A stretch of DNA of 64,000 nt from Gammaproteobacteria bacterium (GCA_024279945.1 JAJRRA010000067.1:1-64000), one strand, 5' to 3'; positions 8,288-18,802 are shown, counted from the stretch's first letter. Program-made: numbers and translations. The notes: a model not told the origin generated them from the letters alone.

Positions 8288-9631
8288 GTGTTTCCGGAAA
8301 TACCAGGGTTCAAAATTACCGAACTGATCGGTGAAGGTGCCATGGCGCGGGTTTTCCTGGCCATTGATGAAGCCCTTGACCGCAAGGTTGCACTGAAGGT
8401 GATGAACCAGTCGCTGGCCCACGACCCAACCTTCCGCGACCGTTTTCTGGCGGAAGCCAAAGACACGGCCAAGTTCATTCACCCCGGAATCGTTTCAATT
8501 TACAGCACAGGTGTTGAGGATGATAACTACTACCTGGTTTTGGAATACCTGGAATCGGGCACACTGAAAGAACGGCAACGCGCCCGCCTGCAATTCAAGC
8601 AGGAGAACAACGGAGAAACAGAGCACCTGTTCAGCGCGCAGGAATCGCTGATACTGCTGGCACAATTGGCCGATGCTCTGGCTTATGCCCACAGCAAAAA
8701 AGTGATCCATCGGGACATCAAGCCAGCCAACATCCTGTTCCGCTCAAACGGTCAGGCCGTGCTGTCAGATTTTGGTATTGCCAAATCAGTCACCGAGAAC
8801 CGGGAACTGACCATGACGGGTTATTCGGTTGGCACCCCGGCCTACATGAGTCCGGAGCAAAAACTCGGCGCCGACATTGATACCCGCAGCGACCTGTACA
8901 GTGTTGGCGTGGTTTTCTATGAACTCCTGACCGGGAGTAAACCCTATCGGAGCCGAACCGGGAATTACGCTGATTTACGCAAGGAACTGGATGCTGAGGT
9001 TCCCCGGTTACCCGATGAATTTTCCCACCTTCAAGGCATACTGGATAAATTGCTGGCCAAGGACCCGGATAGGCGTTTCCAGTCTGCCGGTGAATTGCTG
9101 ACTGCCGTCGAACAGATATCGGGAACCTCCGGTTCGCTGTTGAGCGATGCCACGGTGATTCAAAAATCGGGCTTACCCTCTGCGAAACAGGAACCTTCGA
9201 GCCAGTCAAGATTTTCCAAAAAAAGCCTGCTGATCGGCGCTATTGCAGCTACCGCAATCGTTTTGGCCTCCGTCGCCACCTGGCAGTTTCTACCTGAGCC
9301 TGCACCCGAAATAGCACCCGTCGATGAAGCAACAGCACAAAAAATTGAAGGGCTGCTGGGAACGGCGGACATTTTTCTGCAAATGGGTGACCTGATTGAT
9401 GCCGGGCCATCAAACGCGGTTGACGTGTATAAAAGGGTGTTGGAAATGCAAGCCGGCAATCCCCAGGCAACGGCGGGCATGGCGACCGCGCTGGAGCAAA
9501 TTCTGATACAAATCAAATCTGATATCGAAGCTGGAGACCTGAAGTCTGCAGAAAACCTGATCCTGCTGAGCGAGCATTACTATCCTGACAACGAAGACCT
9601 GGCCGACCTGCGCGAGCAGGCCGGCTTGTAG
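8288..9631 (+). CDS. ppkA: PpkA-type membrane Ser/Thr protein kinase of the T6SS
   Basis: Eukaryotic-type Ser/Thr kinase of 447 residues. The kinase domain (about 5-270) has the glycine loop IGEGAMARVF, the ATP-binding Lys37 (VALKVM), the catalytic loop HRDIKPANIL (Asp143) and the metal-binding DFG (Asp161). A juxtamembrane linker leads to one transmembrane helix at about 314-335. The periplasmic part (340-447) has TPR-like helices. In known T6SS, PpkA phosphorylates the FHA protein to switch assembly on, and PppA reverses this. Both partners are present here (35146-36618 and 44056-44805). It starts at GTG with AAGG 4 nt upstream. It is the first gene of the island and converges with the barrel gene. 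Confidence 0.92.
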   Translation: MFPEIPGFKITELIGEGAMARVFLAIDEALDRKVALKVMNQSLAHDPTFRDRFLAEAKDTAKFIHPGIVSIYSTGVEDDNYYLVLEYLESGTLKERQRARLQFKQENNGETEHLFSAQESLILLAQLADALAYAHSKKVIHRDIKPANILFRSNGQAVLSDFGIAKSVTENRELTMTGYSVGTPAYMSPEQKLGADIDTRSDLYSVGVVFYELLTGSKPYRSRTGNYADLRKELDAEVPRLPDEFSHLQGILDKLLAKDPDRRFQSAGELLTAVEQISGTSGSLLSDATVIQKSGLPSAKQEPSSQSRFSKKSLLIGAIAATAIVLASVATWQFLPEPAPEIAPVDEATAQKIEGLLGTADIFLQMGDLIDAGPSNAVDVYKRVLEMQAGNPQATAGMATALEQILIQIKSDIEAGDLKSAENLILLSEHYYPDNEDLADLREQAGL

Positions 9632-9652
9632 ACCTCAATTACTAATGCTCAA

Positions 9653-12600
9653 CTAAAACTGCCAACGAAAGCCTGCGTTAACGTAGTAAGTCTTCAACAG
9701 GTCCCGGCCAAAATCGCCATCAACCATCACAAAGGCGCTCTTGTTGTTTTTCAGGACCAGCCCAAAACCCAGTCCGGCGCGGGCAAAGGTTTCATCAAAA
9801 CCGTCCGTCTCCAGAGCAAACCCAACCTTGTTGACGTCACCCAGGAAGGTACCGGTAACAATGGCGCCCTTGTCTTTGAGTTCGGAAACAACATCAATGT
9901 ATCCCTGCGGAATGAACACACCCCAGGATCTGCTTACCGCTTTTGAAAACTGGAAACCAACACTGGGCTGCAGGGATTTGTAACTCTGGCCATCGATATG
10001 AACGGCCCATCCCGTGTCAAAACCGGCACTTGAGAAGATCAGTTGTTCATCATAGGAATCGACATCGACATCCACATAGTTGATATGGAATGTCGGGCCG
10101 AAGGTCCAGCCGTTTTTGGTGAAATCCCAGCCACCATCAAGGGTGAAGCCAAGCTGGTTTCCGTCATATTTGGCTGTCATAGATTCTTCAACATCAAACC
10201 CCGGAACATCAGGCGATATGCCGGCGGGGCGATTGATCTGGTAACGCACTTTCCTTAACTGATCGTAACTGTTGCTGCCATAGCTCAAAGAACCACCGAA
10301 GTAAAAACGGTCAGACTGGAACCAGGTACCGTAAAGAGTGACGGAATAACCGTTCGTATCCAAGACGCCATCGTTCTTTCCGATATCCGCATCGGTGTTG
10401 GCATAACCCACCGCCAGACCCGCCACGAACTGGTCGTTGAATCGATAATCCAGCCCGAAAGTGATTCCGGCCGTGTCAAAATCATAAGCTACCTGCCGGG
10501 TGGTCGGATCTTTTTCACCAAAGACTACCCGTCCCGATACCCACGCGCCCCAGCGCCCGAATTCATCAATGAAGCCCGGGTCATCGTTAGCCGCGGCATT
10601 GGCCTGCAAAAAATCAGGCTGGTATGAATTGAAAGCCGTAAGGAAACTCTTCAGCAGGCTCCCGCTCATTGAAAATTCACCGTAATTCATGTTGAAACCC
10701 GAGGCGCTGAAACCAGCGCCACCACCACCACGAATGGTACCCAGGCGGCCGTCGATTGCGGAGACCTGAACGTTGGAAGTCTGCATTCCTGCGGAGCGAA
10801 CCGCAGCAGCATCGTCCGGCGTCGCTTGCCGCAAAGCTTCTTCTACCGGATTTCCACCCGTTGCGGAGATCACCAGGGCCGTGCATAACTCCTGGAATCC
10901 TCCCGTGTTATTGAGCTGTGGACAGGATGTCACAACCACTTTGGCGATCTGAGCCTGATTGGGAGGCAGTTCCGATCCAGTGATGGCATCATCAATGTCC
11001 TGTAGCGTATCGCTGTTGATTTCCAGCACTGCAGTGCGGGCATCCATGGTATCGGAACTGAGTCGCAATTCAACGGTTTCGGTGCCGTCGGTAACGCTAT
11101 CGACATTTTCAAATACTTCGACATTCACCAGCCTGTCACTCGCATCACCCGCCGGCCAACTCACCTGCACCGAAGTTGATGCATAGTCCTCGCCAGCCGT
11201 AGCCGTTGTATTCTTGGAGCCATCGACCGTTTCAAACAGAACGGTCAGGCTCACACCCGTGTTACCGGTTCGCCGAATGCCAATACTGGCGCTGCCGTCA
11301 GTTTCATCGACGGAGTAGACCTGCATGGTGAATTCAGCCTCACCAAAAGATACATTTTTGTTGATCCCGGAGACATCCTCGGGATCAATACCCGCATAGT
11401 TCTGGTCATTGCTCACCGCCGGGCCGAGAATAATCGTGTAGGCAACGTCACCGTCTTCCTCTGCATCATTCACACCGGTGACGGTGACCGTTTGGGGAAC
11501 ATTCCAGTTAGCGGGTGAAAACTCCAGCGATTCCGGATTGACTGTCGCTTCGCTCGGGTCAGAACTGGTCACCGGAATGGTCACCGGTGCGCTGGGCTGG
11601 GTTAACAGAACGACCGTAAATTCAGCCGATGTACCATCCTCTCCCGTGACCAGGCCGCTGAGCGGCTGAACCTGGATTGCGGCTGAGTCATCGTCATCAA
11701 TGGTCAACGTGGCTGATGAACTGCCCTGAACCGGTATCCCGGTCACCGGCAACAGAGTTACAGTAACGGTCTCCAGACCTTCGACCTGTTGGTCATCCCG
11801 CACCACGAAATTGATCGTTGTGGTGGTTTGGCCTGCGATAATGACAGCCGGGCTTTCAGGAGTAACAAAATCTTCACCAGGCGTTGCGCTCCCACTCAGG
11901 GTGAAGCCAACCGCGACATCGGATTCAGCCGGCTTGGCCAGGGTCAGCGTGAAAACTCCCGTGCCGGACGGCTCAGAAACCGCAGCGGTGGTCACCGCAA
12001 TGGATAGAGTTTGCGTGTCATCATCAAAAAGTTTGATCGTCGCGTTGCTTAAACCGGACATGATGGTGTAATTCTGTCCCGCACGCAGGAAAACCGTGAC
12101 ATCTTCGGTGCCTTCAAGCAGTTGGTCATCAATCGGGCTTATTGACAGCGGCTGACTGGTCTGCCCTGCAGGAATTGTGATCTGCAACGGTATGGCGCTG
12201 TAATCCGTGCCACTTGTGGCGCTGCCGCTAACCGTTAAGTCAATGACCAAACCACCACTGGGTGCCGGCCGATCAGAATATATTCTGAAGCTGCCCTCCG
12301 TGCCCGGCTCTGCCGCATTATTAACAGCCTCAATTCCAACCCCGGTAAAATCGTTATCGAGAATATTGATAACTGCCTCGCCCTGCGGACCCAGCACATA
12401 CGCTCCAAGCACCGAGTTGGAACCTTCCATTGCTGCCGCAGCTGGACCACATTCCTGACAGGTGTTGGGCTTTTTCAGCGCCACCACTACGGTCTCCGTA
12501 ACCTCAATCTCCTGGTCATCCATGACCACAACAGGAAGCTGAAACTGGGTCACGCCATAAGGCACGATCACAGAACGACCCAGGTCCGCATAATCGCTCC

Positions 12601-13101
12601 CGCTGGTCGCTGATCCTCCGGTTTTGAAAAACACCTTCATACCACCCCAGGGTGGGCTTCCGCTTAACACCAACTGGAATGCCCCGTTTTGGCTGGGTTC
12701 GGCCGCATCACCCTGAGCCAGGATTTCGACCGTTACGGAGTCGTAATCCAGGTAGATAGAGCACGTCTGAGAACCATTATCAACGGGTAACGATTCACAG
12801 GTACTGTAACTGACACTGTAGCCCATCGGTACAGACGGCGTAGCTGTGCAGGCATCGCTATCATCAATATTTGTCAGGTAAAAGACTGCAGGGTCGTTCT
12901 GGGTTGCGGGCTTGCTTGCCTGGTCAGGAGTCGCAAAGCTGCAACTGAGGTTGACAGTTACCGCCATTGGATTGTAATCCGAAAAGTATACACTGGCGGT
13001 GACCGTGGTTTGTAGCGGCACCTCCTGGGCTATGCTGTTGACTGAAAAGCCAAGATGAAAATAAACGAAAGGAACTTCAACACACGATGACGGCGATTCA
13101 T
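9653..13101 (-). CDS. Calx-beta repeat, C-terminal outer-membrane beta-barrel protein; signal peptide frameshifted
   Basis: Large surface protein. The main frame (9653-13021) holds a mature-type N-terminus (QEVPLQTTVTASVYF), about four Calx-beta domains with DDD/DDQ calcium-type turns, a TFTPANW-like repeat (FSPANWNVPQTVTVTGV), and a C-terminal autotransporter-type beta-barrel from WGAWVSGRVVFGE to the terminal GFRWQF. The main frame has no credible start. The ATG at 13101 has AGGAG 8 nt upstream and encodes a classic signal peptide (MNRRHRVLKF...LAFQSTA), but reaches a TAG in the neighbouring frame at about 13030. Adding one base in GCATAGCC would give an AxA-QE cleavage site joined to the main frame. 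A one-base deletion or an assembly error is therefore likely. Confidence 0.8.
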
Positions 13102-13250
13102 AACTAGCACTCCTGGTAGTTGCCCCACTCTAATGTATCTGCAAAGATTGGATTCTTCTATTGCGTACCCTAAAACTAGCACAAAACCTGGAACTTTCTT
13201 ATTTCAGCCTGAAATTAATGATGGCCGACACAAGCGGAAATAACAGTTCT

Positions 13251-13294
13251 TGTGAAGCAACTCACATTTCACTTCTCTGTCCTTGTGCTATTCT
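13251..13294 (+). promoter_or_regulatory. CRP-type site and extended -10 before the caspase gene
   Basis: TGTGA-AGCAAC-TCACA (13251-13266) is a perfect match to the CRP core palindrome. Downstream, TGC-TATTCT (13286-13294) resembles an extended -10 element. This places the site centre near -42.5 and the transcript start near 13301, about 59 nt before the caspase gene. No -35 hexamer is seen at the expected place, which suits an activator-dependent promoter. No matching -10 is seen in the direction of the barrel gene. A small hairpin (GTAAGG/CCTTAC, 13325-13343) lies in the leader. Confidence 0.75.
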
Positions 13295-13359
13295 TCAAAT
13301 AAGTAGTTCCGAAAACTCGTTACCGTAAGGTTTACCACCTTACTATCTGGAATTCAATC

Positions 13360-16115
13360 ATGCATATATTAACCAGACCCTCTGTGACATTGGCGACTGC
13401 GACATTAGTCATTCTTTCTGCATTTTCCGCACCGCTTAAACCATCAACCGACGACCCCTCGAAAGATGTCGACAAATTGATGATCGTGGACTGCATGCTG
13501 CCGGGCAAAATAATGCGCCTGGGCGGCGGCACGCGTTATATGACTGCCCGCAGGCCCATCAAGACGACGGGCGCAGATTGCGAAATCCGGGGCGGAGAGT
13601 ACATCGCCTATGACCGGGCCAGCTACGCAACCTCGCTGAAAGTCTGGTTGCCGGACGCAAAAGCCGGCGATCCCAAGGCCCAGACCTATGTCGGCGAAAT
13701 GTTCGAACAAGGCCTGGGGACCACACCGGATTTCCAGACGGCAGTTGCCTGGTACCGAAAAGCTGCGGAACAGGGTTATGAGCGCGCCCAGATAACCTGG
13801 GCTCAATGTATGAACGCGGCCTGGGAGTAGAGAAGAACGAACTGGAGGCACTGAACTGGTACCGTAAAGCAACCGGCATGGCTGAGGACGAACTGGTACT
13901 TTCCTCTGAAGTCAAGGCACTGGAAAGTGAGGCCGAAGAACTTCGCGAGGCGCTAGCTGTCAGCGAGGCTGAAGTCGCCAGGCTCAAGGAAAGCCTGACC
14001 ACCTCCCGGCGCCAGATGAACGACAGCCAGGCCCGCCTGGACAGCACCCGACTGGAACTAGAAGAAATGCGGTTCAGGGCGGCACAGGCACAGACACAGG
14101 GAAATCAGGCGGCGGACGTTGCCGCGCTCAACGAGAAAATTCGGCAAAAAGAGGCACAACTGGCCGACAACCGTGAAGAGTTGATGAATTTGAGAATCGC
14201 CTTTGACCGCCAGCAAGCAGAATTATCAAATCGCCTGGATGCTCAACAGGGTGACCCGGATTCCTACCAGGCACTACTGGATGTGGAGCGCGAAAAAATC
14301 GGTTCCCTGGAAATGAAGGTTCAGCAACTGACCAACAGCCTGCTTCTGCGCAAATCGGAACTCGAGAACAGTAACGCACAACTGACCGCACTGCGAAATC
14401 AGTTGGAAGCCCGGGCCATCAATGACAAAACTGCCGCTGATGCCAGCATCGCTGAATTGTCTGCCATTATCTCTTCTCAACAAACTGAACTTAAAGATAA
14501 GTCTAAAAATATCAGTATGTTGAAAGCAACTCTTGAGCAGCAACAGAAAAGCCTTTCCGCACAGCAGGCTTCCTTCAGGAAACGTGAAACGGACTTACAA
14601 CAAAACGCCGAAAGCAGTTCAGCGGAGCAACTTGCTGCGATGGCGCAGGAAGCGAGCCGTATCCGGGAACTGCAGGATCAGGTTTCTCGCCTTGCCAACG
14701 AACTCGAATTAAAACAATCCAGCCTGGGACAAAATAATTCTCAGCTTGCCACCCTGAAAAGGCAATTGGAGATCGCCCGGAGTGACCAGGCCCGGTCGGA
14801 AGAATCGCTGGCTGAACTGTCCGACATCATATCCACCCAGCAGGCTACCCTCGAACAAAAGTCACTCAGCATCAGTTTTCTGGAGCAGAAATTATCCAAT
14901 CAAAAGCAGCAATTGTCTGCTGAAAGGGAAGCGTATCAGCAACGGGAGAAACGCTTACAGGAGAACGTCAACCTGGCCCAGATAGAGAAGCAATCGCTGA
15001 CATCAAAACTCGAAGGCACCCAGGCCCAACTGGCCGCTTATAAACAACAACTGATTGACAGCGACCGGCGTATCCAGCAGCAGGAAAGTGAAATTCAAAA
15101 CAGGCAAAATGAAATCGTCCGCCTGCAAAAAGATCAACAACGAAAAGAATCAGCCCAGACGATGGCCCTGCAGGCCCAACTGGGTGATAAATCCATTGCA
15201 CTGGCGCGTACCCAGGGTGAAAACGCGGCCCTGGATTCTGAAATCAGAGCCATGCAAACCGAACTGGAGCGCCTGCGCTATCAACTGAACCAGACCGACA
15301 CTTCCGCCACGATTGCGATGCGTGGCATAAATCCGGTACCCCAGCGCAAGCTGGTCAGGGCAGATATCCCGGATGTGGATTTTGGCAATTACTATGCCCT
15401 GATTATCGGCAATAATGAGTATCCCCAGATGCCCAACCTGGAAACACCGGTCAACGATGCATGGGCGATCGCCAAACTGCTGGAAGACAAGTATGGCTTC
15501 AAAACCCAGGTTTTGATCAATGCCGACCGATATACCATTTTGCAGACGCTGAACTCTTTCCGTGAGCGTTTGGCGGAAAACGATAATTTCCTGCTCTACT
15601 ACGCCGGTCACGGCACCATGGATGAAAAGAACGACCGGGGTCACTGGCTTCCGGTCGATGCCAGTCCCGACAGCCAGGCGAACTGGATATCCAATGTCAC
15701 CATTACGGACTACATCAACACCATGACCGCTAAACACATCATGGTGATCGCCGATTCCTGCTATTCAGGCACCCTGACTCGAGAAGTCAGGCCGAACCTG
15801 GAGGGTGGCAAGTCCAAGAAGATGAAGGTTGAGTTTTACAAACGCCTGGCGAAGATCGCCTCCCGCACCGCCCTCACATCCGGCGGCACCGAACCGGTGA
15901 TGGACAGTGGCGGTGGCGAACACTCTATTTTCGCCAACAGCCTGTTGCAGGTGTTGGAATCAAATAACGACATCCTGCAAGGACCTGATCTGTATTCTGA
16001 AGTACACAACCGGGTGCTCTCATCGGGTTTGAATAAAATCGGCCAGGAGCCGGCGTTTGATGTAATTCGGAATACGGGTGATCTGGGTGCACCGTTCTTT
16101 TTCGTCCCGGGATAA
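13360..16115 (+). CDS. Sel1 repeat, coiled-coil, caspase-like (C14) protease; one-base frameshift near 13793
   Basis: Reads as one gene of about 918 codons broken by a single missing base. The first frame (13360-13830) has a signal-peptide-like start (VTLATATLVILSAFSA) and Sel1 repeats (AQTYVGEMFEQGLGTTPDFQTAVAWYRKAAEQGYERAQI). The second frame (to 16115) resumes the repeat as MYERGLGVEKNELEALNWYRKA. Restoring one A at ATAACC (13793-13797) gives QINLGSMYERG. A long Glu/Gln-rich coiled coil (nt about 13890-15290) follows. The C-terminal caspase fold has YYALIIGNNEY, catalytic His in YYAGHGT (nt 15609) and catalytic Cys in DSCYSG (nt 15759). It is controlled by a CRP-type site and leads the plus-strand group to 18802. 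Substrate is unknown. Confidence 0.85.
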
Positions 16116-16174
16116 GACTGGATTGGCCTTGGCCCTGAATCCGGCTTAATTTCAGCGCACTACAGGAGAAAACC

Positions 16175-17692
16175 TTGCCTGCTCACATGGAATTTGAATT
16201 CAACATAAGAGGCGAGGCCGCTGGTTCTCAGCACCGGCACCGGCCATTCAATCTCCTGGTCATCGGAAATTTCAGCGGGCACGCAACAAAACCTGCCACT
16301 GGGGCAGGAGAAGACATCGCTCAGCGCCCGATAGTGGAACTTGATCTGGATAATGCGGATAAGCTCTGGTCTCTCTTTTCCCCACAGCTACAAATGCAAC
16401 TGGGTGCAAGCTCAATAGAATTTTTCCCCAGGGAAACTGAGGACTTCCATCCCGACCGCCTGTATCAAACGTTGCCACTGTTTGGTGATTTGCGTGACAT
16501 GCGCAAGAAACTCCTGAACCCCGATACAGCACAGATCACCCTCGATGAAATACTTTCCACCACCGGCGTCAGCGGGAGTAAAGTGGCACAAACTGCACCA
16601 ACAGATGAAGCGCTTGCCAGTGAAGATGCGGGACTGATGTTCGAACGACTGCTTGGTGACCGCCCGGCGACCGCACAACAGGCGGTGCGTTCTGAGTCTG
16701 CAAAACTTGACGCTTTCATCCGCGAACTGGTTGCTCCGCATGTTGTGAATGACCCTGATCCACGAGTGGAGACTGCGGTTGATTCCATTGATTCCGCCAT
16801 CGCCGAACTGATGCGCAGCATCCTCCACCATGATGATTTTCAGGCTCTGGAAAGTGCCTGGCGTTCCTTGTTCGACATGGTATCGGAACTCGAACTCAAC
16901 GAAGATCTTCATTTGTATGTCTGCGATGCCAGGCGGGAGGAATTATTGACCGCCCTACCGGAACCGGGCACCGGGCTGGAAGACAGTCCTTTGTTCAAAC
17001 TGCTGGTAGAGCGTCGGCGCCAGGCCACGGATGACACACCCTGGACTGTGATCGTTGCCGACTATTTTTTCGCACGGGAACCACAGGACATTGCCCTGCT
17101 GACCGCACTGGGAGCCGCAGCAGCAGTCAATGGCGGCGTATTCCTCAGCGGTGCCAGCCCCGAAATCCTGGGCTGCAGTGCGGTCGCCGAACTGGCCGAT
17201 GCCCGGTACTGGTCCGCCGCCAATGCCAGTACTTTGTGGCAATCCCTGCGAACCAGCCCCATTGCCGACCGAATTGGCCTGGCACTGCCCCGCGTACTGG
17301 CCAGGCTTCCCTACGGCGAAGAAACCGAGGAAATCGACAGCTTCCGCTTCGAAGAAATGCCACGGCGTAACCACGAGGATTACCTGTGGGCCAATCCTGC
17401 GTTTACCTGCGGCAGATTGCTGGCTGAAAATTTCACTCATCACGGATGGGGCATGGAACCGGGCGCTCATGTTGATGTGGGCTCTCTGCCAGCACATCAT
17501 TACCAAGAGGATGGGGAGTCCAGACTGCAACCCTGCGCGGAACTGCTGCTGTCGGAAGCCACCATGGTCTCCATGCTTGATGCAGGCCTGATGCCGCTGG
17601 TCAGCTACCGCAATCAGAACACGGCTGTGCTGGGGCGCTTCCAGTCAATAGCCTTACCTGCAGCGCCCTTGTCCGGCCCCTGGCAACCTTGA
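16175..17692 (+). CDS. TssB-TssC fusion-like sheath paralogue
   Basis: A 505-residue protein related to both T6SS sheath subunits. The N-terminal part (about 1-130) resembles TssB: PFNLLVIGNFSG, then VELDLDNADKLW, compared with EFDIDNFDDRM in the island's own TssB. The rest resembles TssC, with LHHDDFQALESAWRSL and WANPAFTCGRLLAENF. It stops shortly after MPLVSYRNQNTAVLGRFQS, so it lacks roughly the last 110 residues of TssC, the part that closes the sheath handshake. It is therefore unlikely to polymerise as normal sheath; a capping, priming or regulatory role is possible. It starts at TTG 16175 with AGGAG 7 nt upstream. Canonical tssB and tssC are elsewhere in the island. Confidence 0.85.
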   Translation: MPAHMEFEFNIRGEAAGSQHRHRPFNLLVIGNFSGHATKPATGAGEDIAQRPIVELDLDNADKLWSLFSPQLQMQLGASSIEFFPRETEDFHPDRLYQTLPLFGDLRDMRKKLLNPDTAQITLDEILSTTGVSGSKVAQTAPTDEALASEDAGLMFERLLGDRPATAQQAVRSESAKLDAFIRELVAPHVVNDPDPRVETAVDSIDSAIAELMRSILHHDDFQALESAWRSLFDMVSELELNEDLHLYVCDARREELLTALPEPGTGLEDSPLFKLLVERRRQATDDTPWTVIVADYFFAREPQDIALLTALGAAAAVNGGVFLSGASPEILGCSAVAELADARYWSAANASTLWQSLRTSPIADRIGLALPRVLARLPYGEETEEIDSFRFEEMPRRNHEDYLWANPAFTCGRLLAENFTHHGWGMEPGAHVDVGSLPAHHYQEDGESRLQPCAELLLSEATMVSMLDAGLMPLVSYRNQNTAVLGRFQSIALPAAPLSGPWQP

Positions 17693-18039
17693 TCAAACCA
17701 GAAAAATTTTCCGTGGGCGTCTCGGGGAAGGGTCGATTGATTCTCCACTTTGTACAAATTCTCAAAACCAAATTTCCCACAGTGATCATTTATGATCGCA
17801 ACAAAGAGCGGGACAGCCCGCCTTCGACTGCACCCATCCCCCGCCACCCGCAGGTGTCCGACCTGGATGCCGTTTTTTCACTTTCCGGGGCAATGGAAAC
17901 GGTAACCATTCGCTGTGGCAGGGAGCACCGGTTTTTCAATTACCCTGCGGACCCGGAGCAGATTGATCCCGTGGCACAGCATTTACTCCTCAATCGGATG
18001 GTAGGTTCTGTCCGGGAGCTCCTGTACGATGAATCCTGA
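17689..18039 (+). CDS. Small hypothetical protein in the caspase/sheath-paralogue operon
   Basis: Not recognised; 116 residues, soluble, no signal peptide or membrane segment. Its TTG start overlaps the TGA of the preceding sheath paralogue (TTGA), and its last 11 nt overlap the next gene, so it is translationally embedded in the operon. The C-terminal half (TVTIRCGREHRFFNYPADPEQIDPVAQHL) looks like a compact folded domain. The tight coupling is the main reason to accept it as real. Confidence 0.6.
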   Translation: MIKPEKFSVGVSGKGRLILHFVQILKTKFPTVIIYDRNKERDSPPSTAPIPRHPQVSDLDAVFSLSGAMETVTIRCGREHRFFNYPADPEQIDPVAQHLLLNRMVGSVRELLYDES

Positions 18040-18802
18040 AGCCCAGACACTCAGCGCCACCACCGAACTGCGAATCGGCGGTAACAAGCTGAAAATAAAG
18101 CTGGTCATTCCAGCCGGCGAGGTCCCTCCGGAATCCCTTCTGCCCACCTTGCATGAATTGTCTGACCTCATCGTCGATGGAGTGGAACAGAAAGTTCACC
18201 GGCAAGGTGTGGAAATTTCCTGCAAGAAAGGGTGCGGCGCCTGCTGTCGGCAGCATGTGCCTGTCTCGCCGGCGGAGGCCCGCCTGATAAGCGCTATTGT
18301 AGAAAACACGGCAGAACCCGCCAGGTCTGAACTGAAAGAACGTTTTGAACAGGCAGCCCTGCGATTAAAAGCATCAGGAATAATGGACCATGCAATGAAT
18401 TACCACCGGCTGTCCGAAGCTGAGACCGGGGCCATGGTAAAAGCGTATTTCGACCTGGGGATAGCCTGTCCCTTCCTGGACCAGGAGTCCTGTTCCATAC
18501 ACCCTTTCCGCCCGCTGATTTGCCGCGAATACCTGGTCATCTCATCACCCGATCACTGTGCCAAGCTGGAAGAGGAACAGATTAAGAGATTGAAGTTCCC
18601 GGTTTCAGTTGCCGACACCTTCAGTGGAATGGACGGCGTGAGTCAAAAAGGAGAAAACAAGTACGTGCCCCTGATCATGGCGTTGGACTGGACGGAAAAG
18701 AACGGGGACGAAGTAAAATTCCGCCCAGGGCCCAAGTGGGTGCAATCTTTTTTTGCAGACCTGTCCGGGTCAGAGATTCCGGATCCGGACTCAGCACGGT
18801 AA
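18029..18802 (+). CDS. YkgJ-type cysteine-cluster protein
   Basis: A 257-residue protein of the YkgJ (putative zinc- or iron-chelating) family. The metal-binding cysteines are in CKKGCGACCRQHVPVS near residue 70, and further cysteines follow in GIACPFLDQESCSIHPFRPLICREY. Family members are often linked to cofactor-dependent or modifying enzymes, but no general function is established. It overlaps the preceding small gene by 11 nt and is the last gene of the plus-strand group that begins with the caspase gene. It converges with the 18813 gene across about 10 nt. Confidence 0.85.
   Translation: MNPEAQTLSATTELRIGGNKLKIKLVIPAGEVPPESLLPTLHELSDLIVDGVEQKVHRQGVEISCKKGCGACCRQHVPVSPAEARLISAIVENTAEPARSELKERFEQAALRLKASGIMDHAMNYHRLSEAETGAMVKAYFDLGIACPFLDQESCSIHPFRPLICREYLVISSPDHCAKLEEEQIKRLKFPVSVADTFSGMDGVSQKGENKYVPLIMALDWTEKNGDEVKFRPGPKWVQSFFADLSGSEIPDPDSAR

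Noticed and set aside
9653-13021. GTG at 13021 as the true start of the barrel protein
   Set aside because: AGGAG directly adjoins the GTG with no spacing, and no signal peptide would be made, although the protein must be exported.
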